From Bacteroidota bacterium (lineage in GTDB: Bacteria; Bacteroidota; Bacteroidia; Bacteroidales; Lentimicrobiaceae), in NCBI GenBank assembly GCA_009773515.1, contig WSXX01000003.1, positions 124,001 to 188,000 of the forward strand: a stretch of DNA of 64,000 nt. Reading direction: 5' to 3'. The notes beneath the pieces are model-generated. The model had not been told where the DNA came from. It saw only the letters and a list, made by a program, of their open reading frames with translations, and did no database searches. Shown piece by piece: positions 9,971-18,838 of this stretch. Made by a program: the position numbers and the translations under genes. Positions within the stretch are counted from its first letter, which is position 1. Each line of letters begins with the position of its first letter.

Positions 9971-11494
9971 ATGAAAAACAAAATCACATATTTCGGTTTA
10001 CTTAGTGCGCTCATCATATTTTTTCTTGCTGCTTGCAGCAAATTTGATGAAATCAATACTAACCCGGATACCACTACGAAAGTTCCCGCTTCAATGGAAT
10101 GCACAAATATTGTATTGCGTGTTCTGCGTCCAGGCGGCGATGCTATGAGTTTCATTTCAACAAATGCATTGCCCAAATATGTTGGCTTTACCGTTTTAGG
10201 AAAAAATAGTTCTCAGTATAACAATACCGGAAGTGGAAGTTTCGGTTCAATGACTTTATTGCCCAATATCGATGCCATGTTAGAAGCTGCCAAAGGAGGA
10301 GTAATGGAGGACTCATACAAAGGCATCGGCAGTTTTGCCAAAGCATACGCTTTCTACAAAATGACCATGTGGATGGGCGATATTCCCTATACCGAGGCTG
10401 GTAAAGGTGCTGACGGAGTTCTCGAACCAGCCTACGATACTCAGGAACAGGTTTTTATCTATATTCTGGATGAGCTTAAAGCCGCTGACCAGTATTTTGC
10501 TAATGGGGCTAAATTTTCGGGCGACCCTTCGCCATATAACGGCGATCCGGAAAAGTGGAGAAAAGCAGTAAATGCTTTCTCTTTAAAAGTGCTGATGAGT
10601 TTAAGTGCGAAGGAGAATGTGGCATCCTTAGACGTTAAAAACCGCTTTGCCGAAATTGTGGCTGCAGGTAATTTAATGGATAATACTACAGGTTATCTGG
10701 GATTGGCTTATTCAACCCAAAACAAGCACCCTCTTAGCGCCAGCACAATGTTTGCACCTAAAACAATCGTTAGTAAATTGCTCATGGACAATCTGAAATT
10801 GTTAAATGACAGGCGATTGTTTTATTATTGCGAACCAGCTGCTGCGCTTATTGCTGCAGGAAATGCAGAATCAGACACAGCAGCATATAATGGCGTTGAT
10901 GTTTCGATGGATTATGATGCTATGAATCTGGATTATAAAGCCAATAAATTTTCAGCTATCAACCTTCGCTATTTAAAGGAGGATGCTTGCGAACCACGTA
11001 TGGTGATGACCTACGCTGAACAGCAATTAATTCTTGCAGAGGCAAGGGTAAGAGGATGGATAACTACCGGCTCGGCCCAGACTTATTACGAAGAAGGCGT
11101 AAAATCAGCTCTTTCGGATATAAAGGCAACCAAAGAAAGTTATGCTCACAACGTACCTATTGATCAGGCATATATCGATGGTTATTTTACAGGTGAGGCT
11201 GCTTTTAAAGTTACTGCGGATGAACAATTGAAACAAATCTGGATGCAGGGTTATATACTCCGTTTTATGCAGGATGCTGACTTTAGTTATTTTGAGTACA
11301 GAAGAAATAAGTACCCTGTATTCCCTATCAACCCGGCTTCGAGTTTGAACGAAAACAACACCAGCGCAATTCCAATGCGGAGTTTGTACCCAGGTTCTGA
11401 AACAAATTATAACCGCCAAAACCTCACCGATGCGCTGAATCGTCAATATGAGGGCTACGACGAAATCAACAAAATAATGTGGCTACTGAAATAA
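9971..11494 (+). CDS. SusD/RagB-family surface glycan-binding lipoprotein
   Basis: This 507-residue protein starts with a lipoprotein signal peptide; the lipobox is LAAC and the lipidated Cys is near residue 22. The following segment KFDEINTNPDTTTKVP is typical of the SusD-like_2 branch. The middle has the tetratricopeptide-like helices found in SusD proteins (for example GSFAKAYAFYKMTMWMGDIPYTEA). The C-terminal region carries the conserved run of polar loops ending in GYDEINKIMWLLK. SusD caps the SusC barrel and binds glycan at the cell surface. It lies directly after its SusC. The ligand cannot be inferred from SusD alone; the downstream GH16 suggests beta-glucan. Confidence 0.93.
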   Translation: MKNKITYFGLLSALIIFFLAACSKFDEINTNPDTTTKVPASMECTNIVLRVLRPGGDAMSFISTNALPKYVGFTVLGKNSSQYNNTGSGSFGSMTLLPNIDAMLEAAKGGVMEDSYKGIGSFAKAYAFYKMTMWMGDIPYTEAGKGADGVLEPAYDTQEQVFIYILDELKAADQYFANGAKFSGDPSPYNGDPEKWRKAVNAFSLKVLMSLSAKENVASLDVKNRFAEIVAAGNLMDNTTGYLGLAYSTQNKHPLSASTMFAPKTIVSKLLMDNLKLLNDRRLFYYCEPAAALIAAGNAESDTAAYNGVDVSMDYDAMNLDYKANKFSAINLRYLKEDACEPRMVMTYAEQQLILAEARVRGWITTGSAQTYYEEGVKSALSDIKATKESYAHNVPIDQAYIDGYFTGEAAFKVTADEQLKQIWMQGYILRFMQDADFSYFEYRRNKYPVFPINPASSLNENNTSAIPMRSLYPGSETNYNRQNLTDALNRQYEGYDEINKIMWLLK

Positions 11495-11504
11495 AGTACA
11501 TTAC

Positions 11505-11525
11505 GAACAAATTTATAATTTGTTC
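11505..11525 (+). promoter_or_regulatory. Perfect 9-bp hairpin after susD
   Basis: GAACAAATT, a TAT loop and AATTTGTTC form a perfect stem 10 bases after the SusD stop codon. No U-tract follows, so it is not a good intrinsic terminator. It could be a 3'-end stabiliser or processing site separating susCD expression from the LamG gene. Confidence 0.4.
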
Positions 11526-11691
11526 CGATGCCCCAAATTCAAAAATGTCAATTGGTAAGAAGAAAAACCTGATACCCGAAGCAGTTTGCAATGATTTGAA
11601 AAAGACAAATTTTAAACTGCTGATCAACTTTGAATCAACCTGTGCAAAATAATAAACCAATTATTTATTAACCTTCAAACCTAATTAAATT

Positions 11692-14463
11692 ATGAAAAAA
11701 ACTGTACTAAGTTTAGTCATAATACTGGCTTTTGCCAGTTTTGCAAGCGCCCAAGTGCCTGGAAGAACAGGCTGGTGGAAGTTTGACGATGTTACCGATA
11801 TGTTAAAGGCTGAAATCGGCTCACCTTTAACGATAACAGGAACACAGGCTTCTGTTCCAGGACCAGCCGAAGGAAACCTTGCAACCCAGGTTTCGTTGGG
11901 AAGTTATTTAACAATGTCCCATGGTATTGCCCCAAACGGAGGCGGTATTTCAGTAAATGAATATTCATTACAAATCGATTTTTCGGTCCCTGAAATCGGG
12001 ATATGGCATGCTTTTATCCAAACCAACCCTGCCAACAGCGACGATGCAGACTTGTTTACCAAAGCCAGCGACAACACAATAGGAACCGCAGCTACAGGAT
12101 ATTCCGTTAATGCAGTTGCCGTAGATACATGGTACCGGATGGTTATTTCAGTTAAAAACGGAGATTTTTTCAACGTTTATCTTAATGGAGAACTTTGGCT
12201 GAGCGGTACACCTCAGGATGTTGATGGCCGGTGGGCGCTTGTAAATGAACTGTTGATATTTGCCGATGACGATGGCGATGATGCAGCAATTAATTGCTCT
12301 GAATTAGGAATATGGGATGTGGCACTCACCGCCGGTCAGGCTTCCGAATTAGGAAATGCTTCAACTGCTCCACTTGTTGCACGAAAAGGCTGGTGGAAAT
12401 TTGACGATGCCGCCGATCTGTTAAAAGCTGAGATTGGATCTCCTTTAACACTAACCGGAACGCAGTTATCAGTTCAAGGTCCCGAAGAAGGAAACCTGGC
12501 AACACAGGTTCCTTTGGGCAGCTATCTGGCTATGAGCCATGGTATTTCTCCAAACGGAGGAGGTAATTCAGTAAATGAGTATTCTGTACTCATAGATTTT
12601 TCAGTACCTGAAATCGGGAAATGGCATGCGTTTATCCAAACCAACCCGGCCAACAACGACGATGCTGACCTGTTTACCAAAGCCAGCGACAACACAATAG
12701 GAACATCGGCTACAGGATATTCCACTAATTTTGTTGCTAAAGATGCCTGGTACAGGATGGTTATTTCTGTTAAAAACGGAGATTTTTTTAACGTATATCT
12801 TAACGGAGAACTATGGCTGTTCGGTACACCTCAGGATGTTGATGGCAGATGGGCTCTTGTTAATGAACTATTGATATTTGCTGATGACGATGGTGATGAC
12901 GCAGCCATTAACTGTGCTGAATTAGCCATTTGGGACGTAGCATTATCGGCAGATGAAGTTATTCAGCTGGGCGGTTTTGCCAGTAATGTTTTAGTTACTG
13001 AAATAAATGTAACTGGAACCGGCGGAGTAAGTGTTATTGAGACTGAAAGCGGAACTCTGCAAATGGTTGCAGAAGTTTTACCTGAGAATGCTACCAATAA
13101 AGTAGTTGCCTGGTCGGTTACTGAAGTTACCGGCGGTGCAACAATAAGCGAAGATGGTTTATTAACAGCAGTCAAAAACGGAACTGTAACTGTAAATGCA
13201 ACATCCACTGATGGAAGTAATATAACAGGCAGCACAGAAATAACCATTTCGAATCAGGCAGTGATCCTTGTTACATCAATAACTGTTACTTCCGAAAGCG
13301 GTGCAAACACAATAACAAATAAAGGTGGCACCCTGCAGATGATAGCTACACTACTTCCCGAAAATGCAACTGAAAAAGCAGTTACCTGGTCTGTTATCAT
13401 AGGCACAGGTGATGCATCAATAACTGCAGATGGCTTACTGGCGGCTATTGCTGACGGTACCGTAACCGCAAAAGCAACTTCTACTGACGGATCAAACATT
13501 TCAGGAACTATGCTGATAACTATTTCAAACCAGACCACAGTTCGCGAAAGAAAAGGCTGGTGGAAATTTGATGATGCCAATGATATGGTAAAAGCTGAAA
13601 TAGGCTTACCACTTGTTCTGTCCGGGACTCAGACTTCAATTAACGGTCCTGTTGAAGGAAATTTAGCTACACTTGTTCCCCTTGGAAGTTATTTGGATAT
13701 GAGTCATGGTATCCCGGCCAATGGCGGAGGAGCCCTTGTAAATGAATGGACACTTCAGATCGATTTTTCCGTTCCAATGCTAGATACATGGTATGCATTT
13801 TTTCAAACGCTTGACGGTGACGCCGACTTATTTGTTGCCAAAACCGAAGCTCCGGATATAGGCCGCGTACCTAATAGTATTGGCTGCGGTTCCACCAGGT
13901 ACTCCGAAGCTACAATCACAGAAGATACATGGTACAGGATGCTTGTTTCAGTAAAAAATGAAGAATTCTTCAGAATTTACATGGATGGAACTTTATGGCT
14001 TGATGCAGCCCCTCAGGCTTTGGATGACAGGTATGGATTAAGTTCGATACTTCAGATTTTTCAGGATGATGATGGCGATGACGGTGATATCAGATGCTCT
14101 GAATTAGGTATTTGGGATGTTGCTTTGACCGAGGCTGAAGCTGTTGCTTTAGGCAATGCTACCACTACTCCTCATGGAATTTTTGAATTTCAAACCAATA
14201 GAAATTCTGATTTGGGCCCAAATTTTCCTAATCCATTCTCAGTTACTACAACCTTCCCTTATGTGGTTAAGGAAAAAGGATTGGTTACATTCCGAATCAT
14301 TAATCTGGCAGGTAGTGAAGTTGCACACATTAACGAAGGTATTAAATCACCTGGTTCTTACAAACTTGAGTTAAACGCTGCCAGTCTGCCAAGTGGAATT
14401 TATAATGTTCAAATGTTAACAGAATTTGGTTTCAGCAGTCAGAAAATGATAATAATTCGTTAG
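11692..14463 (+). CDS. Secreted three-LamG, two-BIG2 protein with T9SS sorting domain
   Basis: The protein has 923 residues with an N-terminal signal peptide (cleavage after ASAQ). Three LamG-like (concanavalin-fold) domains each start with GWWKFDD at about residues 27, 233 and 622 and end with an acidic DDDGDDA..CSELGIWD block. Two bacterial Ig-like (BIG2) domains lie between the second and third LamG (about 437-620). The last 80 residues are a T9SS type A sorting domain (NFPNPFSVTTTFPY, then SGIYNVQM). No catalytic motif is visible, so a surface glycan-binding or adhesion role is inferred. The position after SusD resembles that of SusE/F-type accessory binding proteins, although those are lipoproteins. 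A terminator follows it. Confidence 0.85.
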   Translation: MKKTVLSLVIILAFASFASAQVPGRTGWWKFDDVTDMLKAEIGSPLTITGTQASVPGPAEGNLATQVSLGSYLTMSHGIAPNGGGISVNEYSLQIDFSVPEIGIWHAFIQTNPANSDDADLFTKASDNTIGTAATGYSVNAVAVDTWYRMVISVKNGDFFNVYLNGELWLSGTPQDVDGRWALVNELLIFADDDGDDAAINCSELGIWDVALTAGQASELGNASTAPLVARKGWWKFDDAADLLKAEIGSPLTLTGTQLSVQGPEEGNLATQVPLGSYLAMSHGISPNGGGNSVNEYSVLIDFSVPEIGKWHAFIQTNPANNDDADLFTKASDNTIGTSATGYSTNFVAKDAWYRMVISVKNGDFFNVYLNGELWLFGTPQDVDGRWALVNELLIFADDDGDDAAINCAELAIWDVALSADEVIQLGGFASNVLVTEINVTGTGGVSVIETESGTLQMVAEVLPENATNKVVAWSVTEVTGGATISEDGLLTAVKNGTVTVNATSTDGSNITGSTEITISNQAVILVTSITVTSESGANTITNKGGTLQMIATLLPENATEKAVTWSVIIGTGDASITADGLLAAIADGTVTAKATSTDGSNISGTMLITISNQTTVRERKGWWKFDDANDMVKAEIGLPLVLSGTQTSINGPVEGNLATLVPLGSYLDMSHGIPANGGGALVNEWTLQIDFSVPMLDTWYAFFQTLDGDADLFVAKTEAPDIGRVPNSIGCGSTRYSEATITEDTWYRMLVSVKNEEFFRIYMDGTLWLDAAPQALDDRYGLSSILQIFQDDDGDDGDIRCSELGIWDVALTEAEAVALGNATTTPHGIFEFQTNRNSDLGPNFPNPFSVTTTFPYVVKEKGLVTFRIINLAGSEVAHINEGIKSPGSYKLELNAASLPSGIYNVQMLTEFGFSSQKMIIIR
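11770..12990 (+). repeat. Recent 618-bp internal duplication of the LamG module
   Basis: The GWWKFDD codons recur at 11770 and 12388, exactly 618 bases apart. The two units are nearly identical at the DNA level over long stretches, for example around the TGGTACCGGATGGTTATTTC type segment and the acidic block. The third LamG at 13555 is clearly more diverged. The pattern indicates a recent in-frame tandem duplication of one domain. Confidence 0.85.
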
Positions 14464-14485
14464 TGGTTTGGTTATAGTTGGTTAA

Positions 14486-14518
14486 GGGTGTCTCATATTT
14501 TGAGGCACCCTCTTTTTG
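14486..14518 (+). terminator. Rho-independent terminator after the LamG gene
   Basis: GGGTGTCTCA, a short TATTT loop and TGAGGCACCC form a 10-bp stem with one G-U pair, followed by a T-rich run. It lies 23 bases after the LamG stop. It suggests that the sigma-to-LamG block ends here, at least partly, and that the phosphatase gene has its own promoter or is read through. Confidence 0.85.
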
Positions 14519-14652
14519 AAACTCATTGATTTACCTGCACATAAAATCAGCAATGCCTGCTTTGAAACCTGCTTTGTCAATCTTTGTAACTTAAATCAAG
14601 CCAAACCCTTTACTTTTTCTGTACGCCTTTTGCCTAAATACTCCCCATTATT

Positions 14653-17157
14653 ATGATTTTGCGAACTATTTGTTTAATTCTGACTACATTTCTTCTATTT
14701 ATTGGAGAGTTACAATCTGCTATTCCGGACAGGGCAGGTTGGTGGAAATTTGATAATGCGGCTGATCTGCAAAAAGCCGAACCTGGTTTTGGGATTGATC
14801 TTACTCTTGTTGGTTCGCATACTGCCACCCCGGGACATGAAGCCGGAGACGGAGCTGTTCTTATTGGACCCGGCAGTTATTATAAAATGCAACATCAGAT
14901 TTCCGCTAACGGCGGAGGTAGCAAAGTAAATGAATATACGCTTCAATTTGATTTCAAAATACCGGCTAACGGAGTGTGGCACACATTTTTTCAAACAGAT
15001 ATTAACAACTCAAATGACGGAGATCTTTTCATAAATACTTCCGGAAATATAGGTGTAGCTGCCGCGGGCTATGGTACTTATCAGATTATTCCCGGCGAGT
15101 GGTACCGTTTGATCGTTTCTGTTAAAAACGGTAGCCATTTTACATATTACCTTGACGGTCAACTTGTAATGAATGGAAATTTTCAGGCGATTGACGACCG
15201 GTTTTCGCTGGAGAACCTTTTATTGGTTTTTGCTGATGAAGATGGCGAAGATTCTGATATTATATGCTCCGAACTAGCTGTTTGGGATCATCCGCTTACA
15301 GCAGAACAAGCTGCAGAACTGGGCGGATTTGGTCATATTACCGGACCTTTTGTGATGACCAGGATACCATACCTGCAAGCACAGGGCTCCAATACAATGA
15401 CTGTTTGCTGGCACGATATTTCAACAGCCGGCACCGGGGTTCAGTATGGTTTAGATTCAACTTTGGGTTTGGCTATGACCGGATCAAGTGAAGTTATCAG
15501 TGATCCCTACCGCTGGCACACCGTTAAATTAAATGGGTTGCAACCCAACTCCCGCTACTTTTACAAGGTACAAAGCGGAGGTGCCGAATCTGCAATGTAT
15601 GCTTTTAAAACTTTACCAGATCCCACATACAAGGGGAAACTCCGTTTCTTACTGCTCAGCGATACGCATGCAACGGATACAACCATGGCTGGCAAAGTAT
15701 TGAGGGCGGCAAAAGATAAAATATCGGAATTATATGGCCCTGATATCGAAAATCATGTGAGCGGAATATTCCATTCAGGCGATGTGGTTGTGAGTGGCAA
15801 TATTCCCGGGCAATATTCAAAGCAGTATTTCAAGCCTTTATCCGCATTATCATCCAATATTCCAACCATGGTTGTAGCTGGCAATCATGAAGGAGAAAGC
15901 CCCTATTTTTATCAATACCTCAAACTTGACGATCAGTCGGCCTTCCCTCAGTTGCCATCGCTAAAGGAAAAAGTGTGGTTTCTTAAAGCCGGGAATTCCC
16001 TTTTTATTGGCATGAATACCAATATCATTGATCCATATGGTGCTGCGCAGGCAAATTGGCTGAATGCCAAACTGAATGAAGCCGAAAACGATTCCATAAT
16101 CGACTTTGTGTTTTTGTTTTTTCACCATCCCCCATTCTCTGAATTGTGGGTTGTTGGAGGTACTGATTATGTTGTAAATGTGCTTTTTCCAATTATAAAG
16201 AAATACACCAAAGTACAGCAAATGTATTACGGTCATACACATGGATTTGAAAGAGGAACTATAACATCGGGGGATGCGGGTGCTGATTTCAGGATTATTT
16301 GTAGCGGCGGTGGGGGTGGCCCCAACGATCCTTGGCGGGAAGGCGAGAACAGGGATTTTAATGATATTCATAAAACCTTTAATCATTATTTCTTTCAGAT
16401 TCTGGAGATTGACATCGAAAATCATTCCTTCCGGAATTCGATGTATAGCCTTGGAAACAATAATGACCCACGGAATTCGGAACTTATGGATACTTGGTAT
16501 AAATCGAAAAACCAAGCTGGCCCGGAAACGCCTGGATTGCTTAACTTTGAAATTACCGGAAATCACATTCAGTTCAATACATCTGAGTTTTCAGGCTCCG
16601 ACTCTTTAATGTCAGTTCATTTTCAGGTGATTGATAGTTTGCAATCATCAAATATTGTTATTGATTCAATCACGCATTGGACAAATATTTATAATATAGA
16701 TCAATATTTCAAGCCAGTTGATATTAATAAGGGAATCAATTTGTTGCAAAGTACAATATCGCTTGCGCAGCTAAATGAGGGTAAAAATTACTATTTCAGG
16801 GTGCGATATCGCGATCATAATCTGAAATGGAGCGATTGGTCTGGTTTAACAAGTTTCTCAACATTAGGAACTGAAGAAATCCAGGGCAGACATCAGGGCT
16901 ATTATCTTGATCAAAACATTCCGAACCCATTCAGAAATCATACAAAATTCACTTACAGGATTCCTGAAAAATGTGAAGTGATTTTCCGGGTTTATGATAA
17001 AAATCACAGGATTATCATGGAAATTAACGAAGGGATTAAAGACAAAGGAACACATATCCTTGATTTTAACGCCGAAAACCTGGCCAGTGATATCTATGTT
17101 TACGAAATGAATGCGAAAAACGTCACTTTGTCGAAAAAAATGCTCCTAATCAATTAA
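14653..17157 (+). CDS. Secreted LamG / purple-acid-phosphatase-like metallophosphoesterase with T9SS domain
   Basis: The 834-residue protein has a signal peptide, then one LamG domain (about 27-215) closely related to those in the preceding gene. Next come a fibronectin-like purple-acid-phosphatase N-domain (about 235-330) and a calcineurin-like metallophosphoesterase. The metal motifs are complete: SDTH near 336, GDVV near 378, GNHE near 409, HHPP near 492 and GHTH near 526. A second fibronectin-like region (about 585-740) and a T9SS type A sorting domain (IPNPFRNHTKF to the end) follow. The enzyme should hydrolyse phosphate mono- or diesters at the surface, with LamG targeting it to a glycan. 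Substrate is unknown. Its place among glucan genes is unusual. Confidence 0.88.
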   Translation: MILRTICLILTTFLLFIGELQSAIPDRAGWWKFDNAADLQKAEPGFGIDLTLVGSHTATPGHEAGDGAVLIGPGSYYKMQHQISANGGGSKVNEYTLQFDFKIPANGVWHTFFQTDINNSNDGDLFINTSGNIGVAAAGYGTYQIIPGEWYRLIVSVKNGSHFTYYLDGQLVMNGNFQAIDDRFSLENLLLVFADEDGEDSDIICSELAVWDHPLTAEQAAELGGFGHITGPFVMTRIPYLQAQGSNTMTVCWHDISTAGTGVQYGLDSTLGLAMTGSSEVISDPYRWHTVKLNGLQPNSRYFYKVQSGGAESAMYAFKTLPDPTYKGKLRFLLLSDTHATDTTMAGKVLRAAKDKISELYGPDIENHVSGIFHSGDVVVSGNIPGQYSKQYFKPLSALSSNIPTMVVAGNHEGESPYFYQYLKLDDQSAFPQLPSLKEKVWFLKAGNSLFIGMNTNIIDPYGAAQANWLNAKLNEAENDSIIDFVFLFFHHPPFSELWVVGGTDYVVNVLFPIIKKYTKVQQMYYGHTHGFERGTITSGDAGADFRIICSGGGGGPNDPWREGENRDFNDIHKTFNHYFFQILEIDIENHSFRNSMYSLGNNNDPRNSELMDTWYKSKNQAGPETPGLLNFEITGNHIQFNTSEFSGSDSLMSVHFQVIDSLQSSNIVIDSITHWTNIYNIDQYFKPVDINKGINLLQSTISLAQLNEGKNYYFRVRYRDHNLKWSDWSGLTSFSTLGTEEIQGRHQGYYLDQNIPNPFRNHTKFTYRIPEKCEVIFRVYDKNHRIIMEINEGIKDKGTHILDFNAENLASDIYVYEMNAKNVTLSKKMLLIN

Positions 17158-17179
17158 AGCCTCAAGGCAAATATTAATC

Positions 17180-17917
17180 ATGAAAAACATCCCAGTTAGT
17201 CTCCTTGCCATTACAATTCTGTTTTTTCTTCCATCAGATATAAACGCACAGGAACATTTGAGCGATTATGAAAAAATGATGAACGAAAGGAATAAAGTGG
17301 ATTGGCCTTTCCTGAACTGCTATCGGGAAGATAACAATAAGCTTGGATTGCCTTCTGCCGGCGAAAAAAGAGTTGTGTTTATGGGCAATTCAATTACCGA
17401 AGGATGGAAATATATGCGCCCTGAATATTTCGCCGGCAAGCCATATATCTGCCGTGGAATCAGCGGACAAACTTCCCCGCAGATGCTTGTCAGGTTCAGG
17501 CCTGATGTTATTGCGCTGAAACCTGCAGTTGTACTGATTTTAACTGGTATTAATGATATTGCAGGCAACACTGGCCCGTCAACGCTTGAAATGATAGCGG
17601 ATAACATTACTTCAATGGCCGAACTTGCAAAAGCAAATGGAATACAAGTAGTTTTGTGTTCGGTACTGCCTGCGTATGATTTCCCGTGGAACCCGGGTGT
17701 TTTTCCGGCTGAAAAAATTGTGCTTTTAAATAAATGGATCAAAGAATATGCTGCGACCAATGGATTTGCCTACCTGGATTATTATTCATCAATGGTTAAT
17801 GAACGGAAAGGACTGAAAATTGAATTTTCGGAAGATGGTGTACATCCCAACGAAAAAGGGTACAAGGTAATGGAGCAACTGGCTGAAATTGAAATAGCTA
17901 AGGCTTTAAAAAAATAA
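17180..17917 (+). CDS. Exported SGNH/GDSL hydrolase, probable carbohydrate esterase
   Basis: This 245-residue protein has a signal peptide (cleavage after INAQ). All SGNH blocks are visible: catalytic Ser in FMGNSITEG (block I), Gly in CRGISGQTSPQM (block II), Asn in LTGINDIAGN (block III) and the Asp/His pair in DGVHPNEKG (block V). The GNSIT form is typical of the acetylesterase and platelet-activating-factor-acetylhydrolase-like branch common in glycan loci. It starts 22 bases after the phosphatase stop and precedes GH16, so removal of acetyl groups from the same polysaccharide is the most likely job. Substrate is inferred from context only. Confidence 0.88.
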   Translation: MKNIPVSLLAITILFFLPSDINAQEHLSDYEKMMNERNKVDWPFLNCYREDNNKLGLPSAGEKRVVFMGNSITEGWKYMRPEYFAGKPYICRGISGQTSPQMLVRFRPDVIALKPAVVLILTGINDIAGNTGPSTLEMIADNITSMAELAKANGIQVVLCSVLPAYDFPWNPGVFPAEKIVLLNKWIKEYAATNGFAYLDYYSSMVNERKGLKIEFSEDGVHPNEKGYKVMEQLAEIEIAKALKK

Positions 17918-18031
17918 ATTAATTGTTTAGATAGTATGACCGTATTGTCCTGAAAATGTAAGGTTCATCAGGTGACTGATACTACATTTTTTCAAATCCG
18001 GAATACCATGGTTTCACAACAAATATTTCAA

Positions 18032-18793
18032 ATGAAGACCTCAAAAATCGCAATCTTACTCCTTTTTATCTCTTCTTTTTCCTTCGCTCAATCAAAAGAA
18101 GGTTATGAGTTGGAGTGGGAAGATAATTTTAACGGCACATCGCTTGATACCGGAAGCTGGAGCCACGAACTTGCACAGCCGGGCTGGGTTAACAACGAAT
18201 TGCAGCGATACACGAACGATAATATCGAGTTTGCTGATGGTAATCTCCTGATTATTGCAAAAAAAAAGAACAATGAAATTACGTCAGCCCGTTTGATCAC
18301 AAAAGGGAAACGAACTTTTACCTACGGAATTTTTGAGATCAAAGCAAAAATACCCCAGGGTACCGGCACCTGGCCGGCTCTGTGGATGTTGGGACAAAAT
18401 ATTGACCAAGTCGGCTGGCCAGACTGTGGCGAACTCGATATTATGGAGCATGTCGGTAAGAATCCACGATTTATACATTCGACAGTTCATAACAAATCAG
18501 GTTACGGTTCCACGCCTTATACCGGCATACTCGAAATACAGGATCCTTTTAATGAATTCCACATTTATGGCATGGAGTGGACGAATGAGTTTGTTGATTT
18601 TTTTATTGATGGCAAGTTGGTGTATCGTTATCAGCCCGATGTAAAAAATGCCGATAACTGGCCTTTTGATAAACCCTGTTTTTTGATTTTTAATATTGCT
18701 ATTGGAGGCACTTGGGGTGGTCCTGATGTTGACGAGACGATTTTTCCGGCAACTATGACTGTAGATTGGGTAAAGGTTTATCAGAAGAAATAA
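18032..18793 (+). CDS. Glycoside hydrolase family 16 beta-glucanase
   Basis: The frame opens at 17972, but ATG 18032 directly precedes a signal peptide (MKTSKIAILLLFISSFSFAQ), giving 253 residues. It is a single GH16 domain with the catalytic signature GELDIMEHVG. The nucleophile and acid/base glutamates are near residues 134 and 139. The EhDhxE form with the inserted Met is that of laminarinase-like members. Flanking aromatic residues (TWPALWML upstream and EWTNEFVDFFIDG downstream) match the family. It should cleave internal beta-1,3 or mixed beta-1,3/1,4-glucan linkages in the periplasm or outside. It is the only recognisable glycoside hydrolase in this locus and therefore the best clue to its substrate. 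Confidence 0.93.
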   Translation: MKTSKIAILLLFISSFSFAQSKEGYELEWEDNFNGTSLDTGSWSHELAQPGWVNNELQRYTNDNIEFADGNLLIIAKKKNNEITSARLITKGKRTFTYGIFEIKAKIPQGTGTWPALWMLGQNIDQVGWPDCGELDIMEHVGKNPRFIHSTVHNKSGYGSTPYTGILEIQDPFNEFHIYGMEWTNEFVDFFIDGKLVYRYQPDVKNADNWPFDKPCFLIFNIAIGGTWGGPDVDETIFPATMTVDWVKVYQKK

Positions 18794-18838
18794 TCGGAAA
18801 AAAGGATAAAGTAAGTCGGACTCAAAAGTCACAGAACA

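Noticed and set aside
15961-16566. 201-codon minus-strand ORF
   Set aside because: It is antisense to the metallophosphoesterase catalytic core and shows no recognisable features.
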